Part shown: piece by piece, positions 16,350-27,000 of the stretch
Position numbering within the stretch: position 1 is the stretch's first letter
Layout: every line of letters starts with the position of its first letter
NCBI RefSeq assembly: GCF_017357525.1
Contig: NZ_CP036172.1
Location: 1,834,561-1,898,560 of the forward strand
Direction: 5' to 3'
DNA length: 64,000 bases
DNA from: Methanofollis aquaemaris
GTDB taxonomy: Archaea > Halobacteriota > Methanomicrobia > Methanomicrobiales > Methanofollaceae
Position numbers and translations under genes: made by a program
Notes under the pieces: generated by a model
What the model saw: only the letters and a program-made list of their open reading frames with translations
What the model was told of the DNA's origin: nothing
Database searches by the model: none

Positions 16350-17319
16350 CCGTGATCCAGAGGTGGAGATCCCGGTAACTCGCGTTGATCCGGTCCTTAT
16401 TCCAGACTGCATCTGAGGGCACCGTCTCGTTGAAGAGGAGGAACTGGAGGCGGTTCATCTCGGTATTGGTGACGGTGAAGTTGTACGGGCGTTCGACAGT
16501 CTCGTTGTGCGGCACCGTCACGGTGAACTGGTCGAGTCGTTCCATGGCGTTGATCTGTGAGGTGTTGGTGGCTTCGTTGAAGGTCTGGTTGGTGAGCAGC
16601 ACCTCCACGGTATAGGGCACTTCCCGGTACTCATGGTTCCCGATGCCGATGATGAGGGACTGTTCGCTCCCGGCGGAGAAGGTGGTCGGGTAGTCGGCGG
16701 CCTTCCCACCGGCGCCGAGGATGTAAAACTCGGTGAAGTGTTCGCCTTCTTTTGGGACGACGATGACGTAGACAGTCGTCACCACCGCCGCGAGGATGGC
16801 GAGGACCAGGATTACCGAGAGGGCGCGGTCGAGTTGTGACTGTTCTTCAGGGAAGAGTTCGGCCTTTGCCTCGGAGGCCATCTCCCTGAACGGAACGACA
16901 AAACGCCGATCGGCCGGGAGGAGCGCCCGCCGCCAGTGGGCGGCGATGAGCATCGCGAGGGTGAAGGCGATGAGAGAGATGAGGATGGGTTCAAGTCTGA
17001 TCCCCCATGGGGTGTAGTTGAGCGCGAGCCCGATGAGGGGGACGACCGCGATCGAAAGTCCGAAAGAGAGGGCGACCCGTTCGATGCCGTCGATGTCGTC
17101 TTTTTCAGGGAAGAGTGCGGCGATAAGGGCATAGCCCGGGATGAAGAGGACCATGGGAAGGCCGAAGATCACCTGGATGAATGTCCCGTGGGTAAGCGGG
17201 AGGTAGATCGCAGGGATGGTCGCGAGTGTCCAGAGGGCGATGAAGATGAGATCTTTTGGGGTGTGCTTTGGATCGAGTGCTTCAAGGATCACGGGCATCG
17301 CTGGCTGTTCTTCACTCAT
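16330..17319 (-). CDS. DUF1616 family membrane protein
   Basis: A 329-residue protein. The N-terminal half is four hydrophobic segments (residues about 25-45, 48-70, 84-105 and 110-132) with the family-typical FIPGYALIAALFP motif. A fifth helix at about 172-192 precedes an extracytoplasmic beta-rich domain with NHEYREVPYTVEV and several Asn-X-Thr/Ser sites. DUF1616 proteins are common in archaea near surface-glycoprotein and glycosylation loci; their function is unknown. It lies 19 nt after a surface protein gene on the same strand, and so probably shares its transcript. It converges with the MoxR operon. Confidence 0.85.
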   Translation of the reverse strand: MSEEQPAMPVILEALDPKHTPKDLIFIALWTLATIPAIYLPLTHGTFIQVIFGLPMVLFIPGYALIAALFPEKDDIDGIERVALSFGLSIAVVPLIGLALNYTPWGIRLEPILISLIAFTLAMLIAAHWRRALLPADRRFVVPFREMASEAKAELFPEEQSQLDRALSVILVLAILAAVVTTVYVIVVPKEGEHFTEFYILGAGGKAADYPTTFSAGSEQSLIIGIGNHEYREVPYTVEVLLTNQTFNEATNTSQINAMERLDQFTVTVPHNETVERPYNFTVTNTEMNRLQFLLFNETVPSDAVWNKDRINASYRDLHLWITVRPTAR

Positions 17320-17338
17320 GAAAACCTCTTAATACTTT

Positions 17339-18541
17339 TTATCTGAGTCTCTTGCCTGTGATCAGGGCGATGACAAGAGCGCCGATGGCACACCCGACCG
17401 GAAGTGGGGACTCCTTCGGTGTCGTAGTGGTGGCAGTATGGGACACTGTGGGGTTTGTAACTATTGTGGCTGTTGTGCCGGCAGGGGCTGCGGCGGTTGT
17501 GTGTGCAAGAACTGGTGTCACGATCGCAAACTCGCCTGCTTCTGAGATCTCTGTCGATATGGTCGATCCGTTGATCCGGCTTGGCAGGGGTTTCCAGCGT
17601 CCGTCGATATACGCGAGGATAGTGAGCGAAGCGGTTTTGTCGACCCCGGCCTTGTTCAGGTCAAGGGTGAGGGTCGCCCCGGGGTTGAAGGATGCACCTG
17701 ACGGAAGGATTGCGTAGGGGCCGGCGGCCGCCTGCCAGTTCTCGGGCACGGCACGGTTGCTCACCATGATGGCAAGGTCATTGGTCCGGGCACCGGAGAG
17801 AGACTCTTCATCGAAGGTGAGGACTGCGCTCCTGTCAAGGGATGAGATGGTCAGGGTCTTCTTTTCGGTCGTTGTCGTCGTCACCGTGCTGTCGTCCCAA
17901 CCCGACGAACCACTGCTGGAGGAGGATGTCGTTGGTCTGGTCGTCGGTACAGTTGTTGGTTCCGAGGCGAGGACAAGGGCGCCGTCGACATAGATTTTTA
18001 CGTTGGCGGTCCCCCCGTTCAGACCGCTGATCGTGAAGGTCATGTCCGAGTTCTCGGGGCCGACCTTCTTTCCTGAGAGATCCATCGAGGTCGTCACAGA
18101 GTCTGCTCCGGCGGTGCCCTCCCCGTTGAGGGTGATATACTGGATGAGTCCCTGTGGGATGTCGTTGTTCTGTCTGATATCCACAACACCGTCTTCGCCG
18201 TCGCCATAGACCATGACGGTCTTGCCGCCCATTTTCGCGCTGAGGCCTGCGGTCTTCACGTTCTCCGCGTGGATCGCGATCCGTCCGTCATCGAGGGCGA
18301 AGGGCATCTGGAAGTTGTTGGTGCTTAGCGAGAAGCGTCCGTCTGTGTCGAGGGGTATGGACGTCTCGATCTGGATCATGAAGGTACTGTTGTCGGGGAG
18401 ATCTCTGATCGAGATGGTGATCGGGTCATTCTCGCTGACGGGGTCTGGTGAAATGGTTACCGTTGCGGCAGAGAGTGGGGCGATAAGAATGATGAGCCCA
18501 ATAATCACTGTCAGCAATTCGGGGGTGCTGGGCAGTTGCAT
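17339..18541 (-). CDS. Secreted surface protein, paralogue of the protein at 33136-34332
   Basis: A 400-residue secreted protein. It has an N-terminal signal peptide ending near ALSAA (residue about 25), a beta-sandwich domain (about 26-190) with ISPDPVSENDPITISI, a Thr/Ser linker with TTTSSSSSGSSG, and a second beta domain (about 230-350) with NWQAAAGPYAILPSG and GRWKPLPSRING. The C-terminal hydrophobic segment with GKRLR could be a membrane anchor. Two Thr-rich linkers suggest glycosylation at the cell surface. It diverges from the subtilase operon across an AT-rich promoter region. A paralogue with the same two-domain layout lies at 33136-34332, also divergent from a surface-protein gene. 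No named family is recognised. Confidence 0.75.
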   Translation of the reverse strand: MQLPSTPELLTVIIGLIILIAPLSAATVTISPDPVSENDPITISIRDLPDNSTFMIQIETSIPLDTDGRFSLSTNNFQMPFALDDGRIAIHAENVKTAGLSAKMGGKTVMVYGDGEDGVVDIRQNNDIPQGLIQYITLNGEGTAGADSVTTSMDLSGKKVGPENSDMTFTISGLNGGTANVKIYVDGALVLASEPTTVPTTRPTTSSSSSGSSGWDDSTVTTTTTEKKTLTISSLDRSAVLTFDEESLSGARTNDLAIMVSNRAVPENWQAAAGPYAILPSGASFNPGATLTLDLNKAGVDKTASLTILAYIDGRWKPLPSRINGSTISTEISEAGEFAIVTPVLAHTTAAAPAGTTATIVTNPTVSHTATTTTPKESPLPVGCAIGALVIALITGKRLR

Positions 18542-18599
18542 GCAAGCATACTCCTCGGGGATAGTATATCTCTTTTGCGCATCCTGGGGGCGGATCCCG

Positions 18600-18722
18600 T
18601 ATTCACGAGCGATTTTTTTATATAATTTAATATATATAATTATCTTTTTTTAATCCTGGGTGATTTTCGAAATGTTTATATCTGGACTCTTATATTTATC
18701 TTGGTAACTTGGAGGTATTATA
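18600..18722. promoter_or_regulatory. AT-rich divergent promoter and ribosome-binding site of the subtilase operon
   Basis: This region between two divergent surface genes contains a very AT-rich core (18609-18652, TTTTTTATATAATTTAA and beyond) and a second AT tract at 18690-18700, a suitable TATA box for the plus-strand operon. A perfect GGAGGT at 18711-18716 sits 6 nt before the TTG at 18723, which fixes that non-ATG start. The size of the AT tract suggests both genes are driven from here. Confidence 0.65.
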
Positions 18723-21700
18723 TTGGCGTATTTACCTTTGCGTGGTCTTCTGACTTTTCTTATATTGCTGGTCCTGCTGGGTTCTGTCAATGCAGGAATC
18801 CCCGGCGGCACGGTCGTCCAGACGGACGAAAAGGTGCCTTTCATTGTTGTCCTCAAGGACCAACCGGAACGCGGAACGACTTTCTCGACGATGAAAGCCG
18901 AGGCTGCCGCCAGTCAGGCATCGGTGCTCTCGTCCATCAGTGCGATCGACTGCGCCGCCGCGCGATCCGCGGAGCGGTTCTGGATTGTGAACGCGATCCG
19001 GGTCGAAGTGGACCAGGCGACGATAGAAAAAATCGCCGCCCTGCCCGGTGTCGACCATGTGGAACCCGACCTGATGGTGATGGCTGACGACCCGGTCACA
19101 GGGACCTCACACATTGTCGATGCCCGGTACGTACGGAGCAGCGACACGTTTGTGATGCCCTGGAACCTCGACTGGGTCGAGGCGCCTGCTGTCTGGGGTG
19201 CCGGGAACCAGGGTGAGGGTGTCACGATCGCAGTCGTGGACACCGGCATCGACGCTTCTCACCCGGCCTTCGGCGGCCGCGTCAGGGCCTTCGCTGACTT
19301 TGTGAATGTGAGCAACACCCTGGCCAGAGACGACAACGGCCACGGCACTCACTGTGCCGGCACCGCCGCGGGCGGCGAGGTTACCGTATCTCGAAATAAC
19401 GGGGGTGACATGAACCTCGTCCTCGGTGTCGCCCCGAAGGCCGACCTGATCGGTGCGAAGGTGCTGGACTCTACAGCTGTCGGTCCTACCAGCACTATCA
19501 TCAAGGGTGTTCAGTGGGCGGTTGAGAACGATGCCGATGTGCTCTCTCTCAGTGTGGGATCCTACTTCTGGAAGTCGGATATGAGACCAAACGAGAACGA
19601 CGAATCATATCTCGCTATCGGGCCGGGAGAGACATTGACCCTGACCCTGGAGGTCTCCTCGAATTACGGTGGAGGCGCTGATGTTTATGAACCCCAGTTT
19701 GTTGTCGGCGGGTATGAACTCGAACAGATGGGGCAGTATTATGCGGCTGCACCATATGCGCCCACACCAGCCAATCTGACATTCTCCCTTACTGCGCCCA
19801 ACGGTGTCACGCCGGTGGGAGGGTTCATCGACTGGGGCGGCTTTGACCATTCGTCCTCCAGGGTGATGTTCAAGGCGCCGTACACCAGCAACAGCGGGAA
19901 CTGGAATGGTTTCTGGACACTGAATGTCACCAACAACGACAATGAAACGGTCTACCTGGAGCAGGCCGCGATCGCCGAGGCCTATGAGTCCGACGGGAAC
20001 ACCGCCTTTGACCTTACCCTGAACAACCTTGTCGAAGGCGGTGTGGTGGCGGTCGTTGCGGCCGGCAACGACGGTTATTTCGGCACCGGCACCATTGGGA
20101 CGCCTGGCACGGCGGCGGACGTGATCACGGTCGGCGCCACCGACTACTGCATGGACTACCGGGCGAGTTTCAGTTCCATCGGGCCGGTGAACCAGGCAAA
20201 CCCCTATGTCAAGCCTGATGTGATGGCCCCGGGTGTCGGCGTTCTCTCCGCCTGTCCGGACGGACAATACGGCGTGATGGACGGCACCTCGATGGCGACA
20301 CCCTGCGTTGCCGGCACGGCCGCCCTCATGCTCGCCGGGAATGATACCCTGACGCCGGCAGAGGTCAAGCAGACCCTGATGGACACGGCTGTCCATATCA
20401 GGGAGGACGGCACGGCGATGGCGACCCCTGAACTGAACAACCTCTACGGCGCCGGCCGGATCAGTGCCTACAGGGCTGTCGAGGCCACCGGCGGGTTGCA
20501 CGGTGCCCCCGAAGCGGCCTCCTCTCTGACCGAACTCTTCGGCGGGCCCTACTATGATCTGAATGACCCGAACACGGTGGAGGTGCTTGGGGTCTGCTGG
20601 AACGCCACGGCAGGCGTCCCTGTTGCTGGAGAGACAGTGAATTTCAGCCTCTATCTCTACGAAAACTCTAATTGGAATATTTACCGAACACAGTCGGCCT
20701 TCACGGATGCCGACGGCATGGCGACCACCTCCTTCGATATCTCAACTCTCGCCGCGGGTCGGTCTTTCAAAGCCGAGGTGACGTGGGGAGACCGCGTCCT
20801 GTCCGGTTCCTACGGGAAGTACAGCACGCCCGGCAGTGGTGGCACGAACACTCCTTCTGCTCCGATCTATGAGGCGCAGTCTTTTATCGCTCCACCGGAC
20901 GGCGCCGTCACGATCCGCTATCCACTCCTGAACATTGATGGTTCGGCCTACACCGAACCGGTCAGGCTGGTGGTGGCGAACACCACGACCACGTTCTTTG
21001 ATGATAACCTGACCCCGGTCGACGGTGTTGTCACGGCCACCGTCGACTTTGCGGGCTTCAATATCGATCCTTCACTCTATTGGACACGTCCCCGCATCAC
21101 GATCAACGGCCGGTCTGCCGGGACAGTGTCGTTTTCGTATGAGGTCTACTATGGGGCCATCTCCTCCCCGAGACTGGCGATCTGCCCGCCCGGCAGTTCG
21201 ATCGACATCGCCCTGCAGGTCGCTGAGCGTCATGGCAATGGTGGCACCGTCACATCGAAGGACTACAAGGTGGACGTGACCGCCTTCACCGAGACGCAGA
21301 TCCTCTCCCTCTCGCCCGATCTCATCGGTCAATTTGCAATCGGGGCACCTATCGGGGGTGCCGCCCTTCTCGAAGCGGCAGGTGGTCTGAAACCCGTAGA
21401 GTCGACCGGGATGGTCAGCGTCACCAACGGCATCGGCATCTACAACTTCACGATGCCGGCGGGATGCTCTGTGGCGGTCGTCAGTTTTGCCGATCCGGAT
21501 AACGAGTATAATGAGCGGGACTCGTTCATGATCTCGGTCGTCTATGGTTCGATGTCGCCCTGGACCCTCCACCGCGTGACCCCGCCGGTGCCGGTCGCAC
21601 TGGAGGCGCTGGACAGTACCTATATCGGCATCTCAGACTACGCCTGGCCGGCGACCTGGAACCAGAGCGAATACCGCTCGGTGCCCGGCGACCAGGCCAC

Positions 21701-24059
21701 CCTTACGGCCTTCGTACTTACCGTGAACGGCACGACCTACGATGTAACCCGTGACGCCGGAAAGACGGTCCGGCTGTACACCGCCGACGGTGTCCGGACG
21801 AACACGACCGACGTCAACGGCACCTGCACCTTCACGCTCGACGTGACAGGAAAGACATCTGAGGACGTGATTCTGCTCACCGAGGGCATCGACTTCTCTG
21901 CGGGAATATTTCCCTATATTCCCTTTGAAATCGACTCAAAAAGCCGTATTTATCCCGGCCTCCTCGAATGCGAACCCGGGACTGCCGCAGCCCTCACGAC
22001 TCTCCGCCCGGCGTCGGAGACCCGGTGGATGGATGTCACCTATCCGGGCAGCGGTTCGTACCAGGTGTCGCTCCACTCCTATGGTCCGGACGACACCCCG
22101 ATCACCGAGCGCGGGATCTTCACCGCAAGTCCCTGTGCCGATTGGTGTACGCAGGGGACCGAATTTGCCGACACGTTCGCCTACATCGGTGACTGGACAA
22201 AGACCATCACCCCGGCCATGAACGGAACCTATGTGGCCCACGCTTCGGTCCTCCGGGGTGGAAAGTTCGTCGATTGGATAGGTCAGATGTTCAGCGTGCC
22301 CGAGGCCCATGTCAACTACACCGTGAAACCCGATATTCTGGTCGGATCAACGGTCCCGGTGACTTTCACCGTCGCCGACGATGACGGCAACCCGATCAGC
22401 AACGCCAAGGTGGGTTTCCTCCTCGGCGCGGCTGCCCAGGCCAATTGCGGCGTAGACTGCTACGATATCCGTCCGATCAACCTTGAGCACCTGGAGATGG
22501 AGTACCCTGATCCGTATTCCGAGGTGCTCGTCGGTTATACCGATGCGAACGGCCAGGTCATCCTGAACATCCACGCCCCCTCGGCCGGGATGGCGATCGA
22601 AAGGAATCTCCTTGGCTTCTCCGACTATGTGCCCTACAGGACGGTCTGTTACAAAGGCGACGAGGTTATCAAGGGCTGCATGGAGTTCGAGATGGAGCTC
22701 GACATGCAGTATTATGACGGCACCTTCAGACTCACCGCCGAGCCCCTGCCCGACTTTGTCCCCGGCGTCCGCGCACCCCATGTGGTGAAGGTGCACAGGG
22801 ACGACACGATCGTGGTCGACAACCTCTATCTCGACATCACAAACCAGGGCACCGCGGACTTCGTCCACACTGACACGGATATTGTGGTGAAGGCATCGGT
22901 CGGGAACAGAGACCAGTCCACCACCTATGCCGGCAACATCGCTGTCGGCGAAACAAAGACCGTCCTGCACCTGGGTTTCGAGGCAGCCGCCTCCGACTAC
23001 GGCATCGACACCAGCAACTACAACCTGCCGGTGGACATGAACATCGACGTGACGGTGAATCAGGATCGGACGATTGCCGAGGTCTCCTATGCGAACAACA
23101 ACATCGTCTATCCGGTGCGGATCACCGCTCCCGACCTCGTGGCGGAGATAAATGTCCCCTCAGTCGTGATCGAGAGCGGCACCCCGACCCCGGTCGCTCT
23201 GGTCGTGACCAATCAGGGCGAGGTGCCGGCCGTTGCAACCACCATGACCTACGTGACCACCGGGAGCCCGGCCGAGACGATCGCCGTCCCGGCGCTCGGC
23301 GCCGGCGAGTCCTGCACGGTCTGGAGAAACAGAACTTTCCTCACCGATCCCGGCGCCTACACCCTCAATTTTGAGGTGAACTCGAACGGTGCAACCGACT
23401 ACGAGACCACGTTTGCGAACAACAAGGTGACGCGGACGGTGAACTGCTACCTCCACCCACTGACCTCTGTCGTGCTGCCGCAGGACCTTGTCCTGGTGCC
23501 GGGAACGACCTACGACCTGCCGATCGTGGTGAACGGCGCAGAGAACCTTTCGGCCTGCCTGATGACCTTCACCTTCGACCCGGCGGCCTTCACGGTCACC
23601 GATGTGACCCCGGGTGCGATCCCGCTGATCGCAGAGAACCTCAAGACCCCAGGTGAGGCGATCTTCGAGGCTGACGCTCCAACCGGCGTCAGCGGTGATG
23701 TGACCGTGGCCACACTTCACCTCTCGGTGACCGGTTCGAGCGGTACCATGTCGGCGCTCCACCTTGACGCTGAACTCAGTGACGAGAACGAGTACTCGAT
23801 CCCGGTCGAGGTGACTCAGGGCAGCGCCGTCCTTCTCCTGTACGGCGACGCGAACGATGACGGGAAGGTCAACCAGGCCGACACCCTCCGCGTCCTGAAA
23901 GTGGTCGTCGGTCTGCCGACGGCGCCGATGCCGGCCACTGGGACAACGCCCTTCCTCCAGGCGGACGTCCATAAGAACAGCGTCATTGAGGTGGGCGATG
24001 CGATGTTCATCGCCCAGAAGAATGTGGGCCTCAGGGATCCGTACTTCAGGATTGTGTGA
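18723..24059 (+). CDS. Giant secreted subtilase with CARDB, cohesin-like and dockerin-like modules
   Basis: A 1778-residue extracellular serine protease of family S8, starting at TTG behind a perfect GGAGGT. Order: signal peptide (1-24); I9-type inhibitor propeptide (about 35-120); catalytic domain with Asp173 (VVDTGID), His207 (NGHGTHC), oxyanion Asn449 (AAGND) and Ser523 (GTSMATP). A beta-sandwich of about 130 residues (about 300-430) is inserted between the His and Asn motifs. Long beta-rich regions follow, then two CARDB-like repeats (about 1350-1570), a cohesin-like domain (about 1577-1706) and a C-terminal dockerin-like module (about 1707-1778) with calcium loops DANDDGKVNQAD and DVHKNSVIEVGD. 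All catalytic residues are present, so it should be active. Carrying both cohesin-like and dockerin-like parts, it could form chains with its neighbours. Confidence 0.92.
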   Translation: MAYLPLRGLLTFLILLVLLGSVNAGIPGGTVVQTDEKVPFIVVLKDQPERGTTFSTMKAEAAASQASVLSSISAIDCAAARSAERFWIVNAIRVEVDQATIEKIAALPGVDHVEPDLMVMADDPVTGTSHIVDARYVRSSDTFVMPWNLDWVEAPAVWGAGNQGEGVTIAVVDTGIDASHPAFGGRVRAFADFVNVSNTLARDDNGHGTHCAGTAAGGEVTVSRNNGGDMNLVLGVAPKADLIGAKVLDSTAVGPTSTIIKGVQWAVENDADVLSLSVGSYFWKSDMRPNENDESYLAIGPGETLTLTLEVSSNYGGGADVYEPQFVVGGYELEQMGQYYAAAPYAPTPANLTFSLTAPNGVTPVGGFIDWGGFDHSSSRVMFKAPYTSNSGNWNGFWTLNVTNNDNETVYLEQAAIAEAYESDGNTAFDLTLNNLVEGGVVAVVAAGNDGYFGTGTIGTPGTAADVITVGATDYCMDYRASFSSIGPVNQANPYVKPDVMAPGVGVLSACPDGQYGVMDGTSMATPCVAGTAALMLAGNDTLTPAEVKQTLMDTAVHIREDGTAMATPELNNLYGAGRISAYRAVEATGGLHGAPEAASSLTELFGGPYYDLNDPNTVEVLGVCWNATAGVPVAGETVNFSLYLYENSNWNIYRTQSAFTDADGMATTSFDISTLAAGRSFKAEVTWGDRVLSGSYGKYSTPGSGGTNTPSAPIYEAQSFIAPPDGAVTIRYPLLNIDGSAYTEPVRLVVANTTTTFFDDNLTPVDGVVTATVDFAGFNIDPSLYWTRPRITINGRSAGTVSFSYEVYYGAISSPRLAICPPGSSIDIALQVAERHGNGGTVTSKDYKVDVTAFTETQILSLSPDLIGQFAIGAPIGGAALLEAAGGLKPVESTGMVSVTNGIGIYNFTMPAGCSVAVVSFADPDNEYNERDSFMISVVYGSMSPWTLHRVTPPVPVALEALDSTYIGISDYAWPATWNQSEYRSVPGDQATLTAFVLTVNGTTYDVTRDAGKTVRLYTADGVRTNTTDVNGTCTFTLDVTGKTSEDVILLTEGIDFSAGIFPYIPFEIDSKSRIYPGLLECEPGTAAALTTLRPASETRWMDVTYPGSGSYQVSLHSYGPDDTPITERGIFTASPCADWCTQGTEFADTFAYIGDWTKTITPAMNGTYVAHASVLRGGKFVDWIGQMFSVPEAHVNYTVKPDILVGSTVPVTFTVADDDGNPISNAKVGFLLGAAAQANCGVDCYDIRPINLEHLEMEYPDPYSEVLVGYTDANGQVILNIHAPSAGMAIERNLLGFSDYVPYRTVCYKGDEVIKGCMEFEMELDMQYYDGTFRLTAEPLPDFVPGVRAPHVVKVHRDDTIVVDNLYLDITNQGTADFVHTDTDIVVKASVGNRDQSTTYAGNIAVGETKTVLHLGFEAAASDYGIDTSNYNLPVDMNIDVTVNQDRTIAEVSYANNNIVYPVRITAPDLVAEINVPSVVIESGTPTPVALVVTNQGEVPAVATTMTYVTTGSPAETIAVPALGAGESCTVWRNRTFLTDPGAYTLNFEVNSNGATDYETTFANNKVTRTVNCYLHPLTSVVLPQDLVLVPGTTYDLPIVVNGAENLSACLMTFTFDPAAFTVTDVTPGAIPLIAENLKTPGEAIFEADAPTGVSGDVTVATLHLSVTGSSGTMSALHLDAELSDENEYSIPVEVTQGSAVLLLYGDANDDGKVNQADTLRVLKVVVGLPTAPMPATGTTPFLQADVHKNSVIEVGDAMFIAQKNVGLRDPYFRIV

Positions 24060-24070
24060 GGTGATTGCAG

Positions 24071-27000
24071 ATGAATGTGAAAAATATCCTGATGGTGGGG
24101 TTTCTCCTCACCGCTCTTCTGGTATCGGCGGCGTCCGCGGCTGACCTTGTGGTCACGCCGCAGAGTTCTACGAGTGCGCTCGGTGAGGTCACCGAGGTGA
24201 CACTGCGGGTTGAGAACGTGGCCCATCTCGGCGGGTTCGATATCGATCTCCACTGGGATCCCTCGGTGGTCACGCTTGACACCGAACCGGACAATGTGAC
24301 CATCGGTTCCCTCTTCTGCGGCCATGTGAACAACTCCGCATGGGGTAGTGATCGCGGGGGTGTCCGCGTGGCGGCGTTGAACGCCAGTCTTGACGGTGTC
24401 TCGGGTGCCGCTGAACTCTTCACCGTGCGCCTGAAGACGGTTGACGACACCGGCAAGTCGACACCTGTTGCGGTTGTGGTGAACAATTATGGATTCCTCA
24501 ATTCGACAAGCGGTGACGACATCCCGGTGAACACGATCACGAACGCCACGATCACCGCGCAGCGGGTCAACCGCATCGTCTCGTATGTTGGTGTTACGGC
24601 CGAGTCCGTCCCACTGGATGCCGAGACTGTCAGTGTCTTCACCGTGGCAAACCAGCGCAATGTCCTGACCTCGAAACTGACGATCAACAGCACCATCTAC
24701 GCCCCCAACGGCTCGGTCTTCAACACCGAAGAACGGAGTGGGGTTATTCTGAAGCCATACGAGCAGAACGTGCAGCAGATCGCATGGACACCGACGCAGA
24801 CCGGCACGTATGTCCTGAATGTGACGGTGACCTCCGACACCGATCTCCCGGTCGTTGGAACGACCACGGCGGAACGCTCGGTGGCCGCGCGCAACTTCAG
24901 CCTTGAGTTTCATCCGTATGTATACGGCTACTCCCGTCCCCAGGTGGACACATGGTTCTGGATGGTATGGTATGTCAAACCAAGTGAGAGCGGGAAGGTA
25001 AAACTGAACCTGAGTGTGCCGGAGAGTATCGAGGTCTGGGGCGAGGCCGAATCTGAACTGTGGATGACCGGCGATGCCCTGAACTATGTCGCGTTCCGTC
25101 TGCGTGCCACCGAGATCGGCACCTTTACCCGTGACCAGTTCAACCTGACGGCGTCGGCACACGGAAAGACGGCCTCGAAAACGAGCACTCATGATGTCTC
25201 AGTCTGGGTACCTTCGATGGAGGTATCGTCGGTGGACTCGGTGAAAGTTGACACCACCGGTGATTTCGAGATGTCCTACAACACCCTCCACACCAACAAC
25301 ACCTGTGACAACCAGACCACTATCATTGTGCAGTCGGGCGCCCGCGGCCGGACGCTCGCCGGTCTTGGCTATCTTGTCGGTTATCCGTATGGGTGTGTCG
25401 AGCAGACCACGTCGAGGATGCTCGCCTCAATGAACGTGAAGAACTACTATCTTGACCGTTCGGACAGGCCGGCCAATTTCCAGATCATCCGCAATGATGC
25501 GAACACCTCGGTGAGCAACGGTGTGGTCAAACTGGTGCGCGGGGGCCAGGTCGGTCAACATGAAGACGGCGGCTGGAGTCTCTGGGGCTGCGGCGAATCC
25601 GAGTCCTCTTCCAGTTCGTACGCCGCCTACACGCTGGCGCGGGTGAACGAGTCGGGCGAAGACCTGAACCACCTGCTGAACGGCAAGGTCAGCAGCGACG
25701 CGACGGTCGACGATGGCACGGTCAACTTCGAGAAAGCGGTCGAATGGTTCCACGAAAACCCGGACGACGATTCGAGCGGCACCTGGACGTGGAGCGCGGG
25801 CGTTTGCCATGCGTGGACGCCGACCTCGAACACCGGGTTCGTGATGCTGATCCACGATATGATCCGGGATCAGGGCACGGTTGCAGAGCCCTATGCGACC
25901 TACATGACGGAGAACATGCAGAATGCCACGCGTTACTTCGTTGGAATCCAGAATTCGGATGAAGGTTACTTCGGCAATGGCCGCGACCGGGCTATGGCGA
26001 CCGCACTCGGGCTCTGGGGTCTTGAGGTCTATGGGACGCCCTCGGATGATGTGACGCAGGACCAGATCAACGATTCAAAGGCGAAGGCAACCGAATGGCT
26101 TATCAAAAACCATGATGCCGACGGTTGCTGGGGCGCCGACCCTGTCTATGGGTACAGCAGCAAGGGTCGGAGATCTGAGAGCACCGCCTACGCCATCCTC
26201 GCCCTGAACGCCACCGGCATCCCCGCGGAGAACGAGACGATCCAGGGTGGCGTGAACTGGCTTGTCGAACAGTACGAGTCCGGCGGGAAGTGGGGATACA
26301 CCTGGGCAACCCAGGCGGCGATCGACGCTCTCATCCACTGTCAGCCGATTGAGGTCAGTGACGGCACGCTCTCGATCTCCATCGACGGGGAAGACATCTG
26401 CACGCTTGAGGTCAACGAAACGAACCCGAAGGTGGAGTACCCCCTCACTGCTGATCAGATGGCGACGGTGATGGCGAACGGTAAGTCGAAACGCGAGATC
26501 ACCCAGTACTCGAAGGTCAAGCAGCACGCCGTCACGGTGACCAGGAACAACGGCAATGGTATGATCCTGGTCTCGATCGAGAACACGCAGCGCGCACCGG
26601 TGAACGAGATCGACGATCCCATCGAGGACACCGGCACCATCCTGTCGACCGGCGGCATCATCCCCGACAACGGGTCGCCGGATGTGGTCCAGTTCTCAGA
26701 GGACATGGACATCCTTGGCGACGCCGCACCCGGAGATCTCTTCGATACGGTGACCCTCACCTCCGACCCGTCCCCGCTTGTTGCGAACGAGTCAGGAAAG
26801 GTGGCGATCCAGGTTGTGTCAGGCGTTCAGGGTGTCTTCTCGCCGATGATCGAGGTGCCGATCGAGGGATTCACCTTTGCAAATGGTACCATCAGCGATG
26901 AGAATGGGAACGATGTAGCCTATCAGGTGCTGCACGGTTCGGTCAACACAGACTCGACCTCGATCTTCATCCAGGCCAATGAATGGACCAGTGATGAGAC

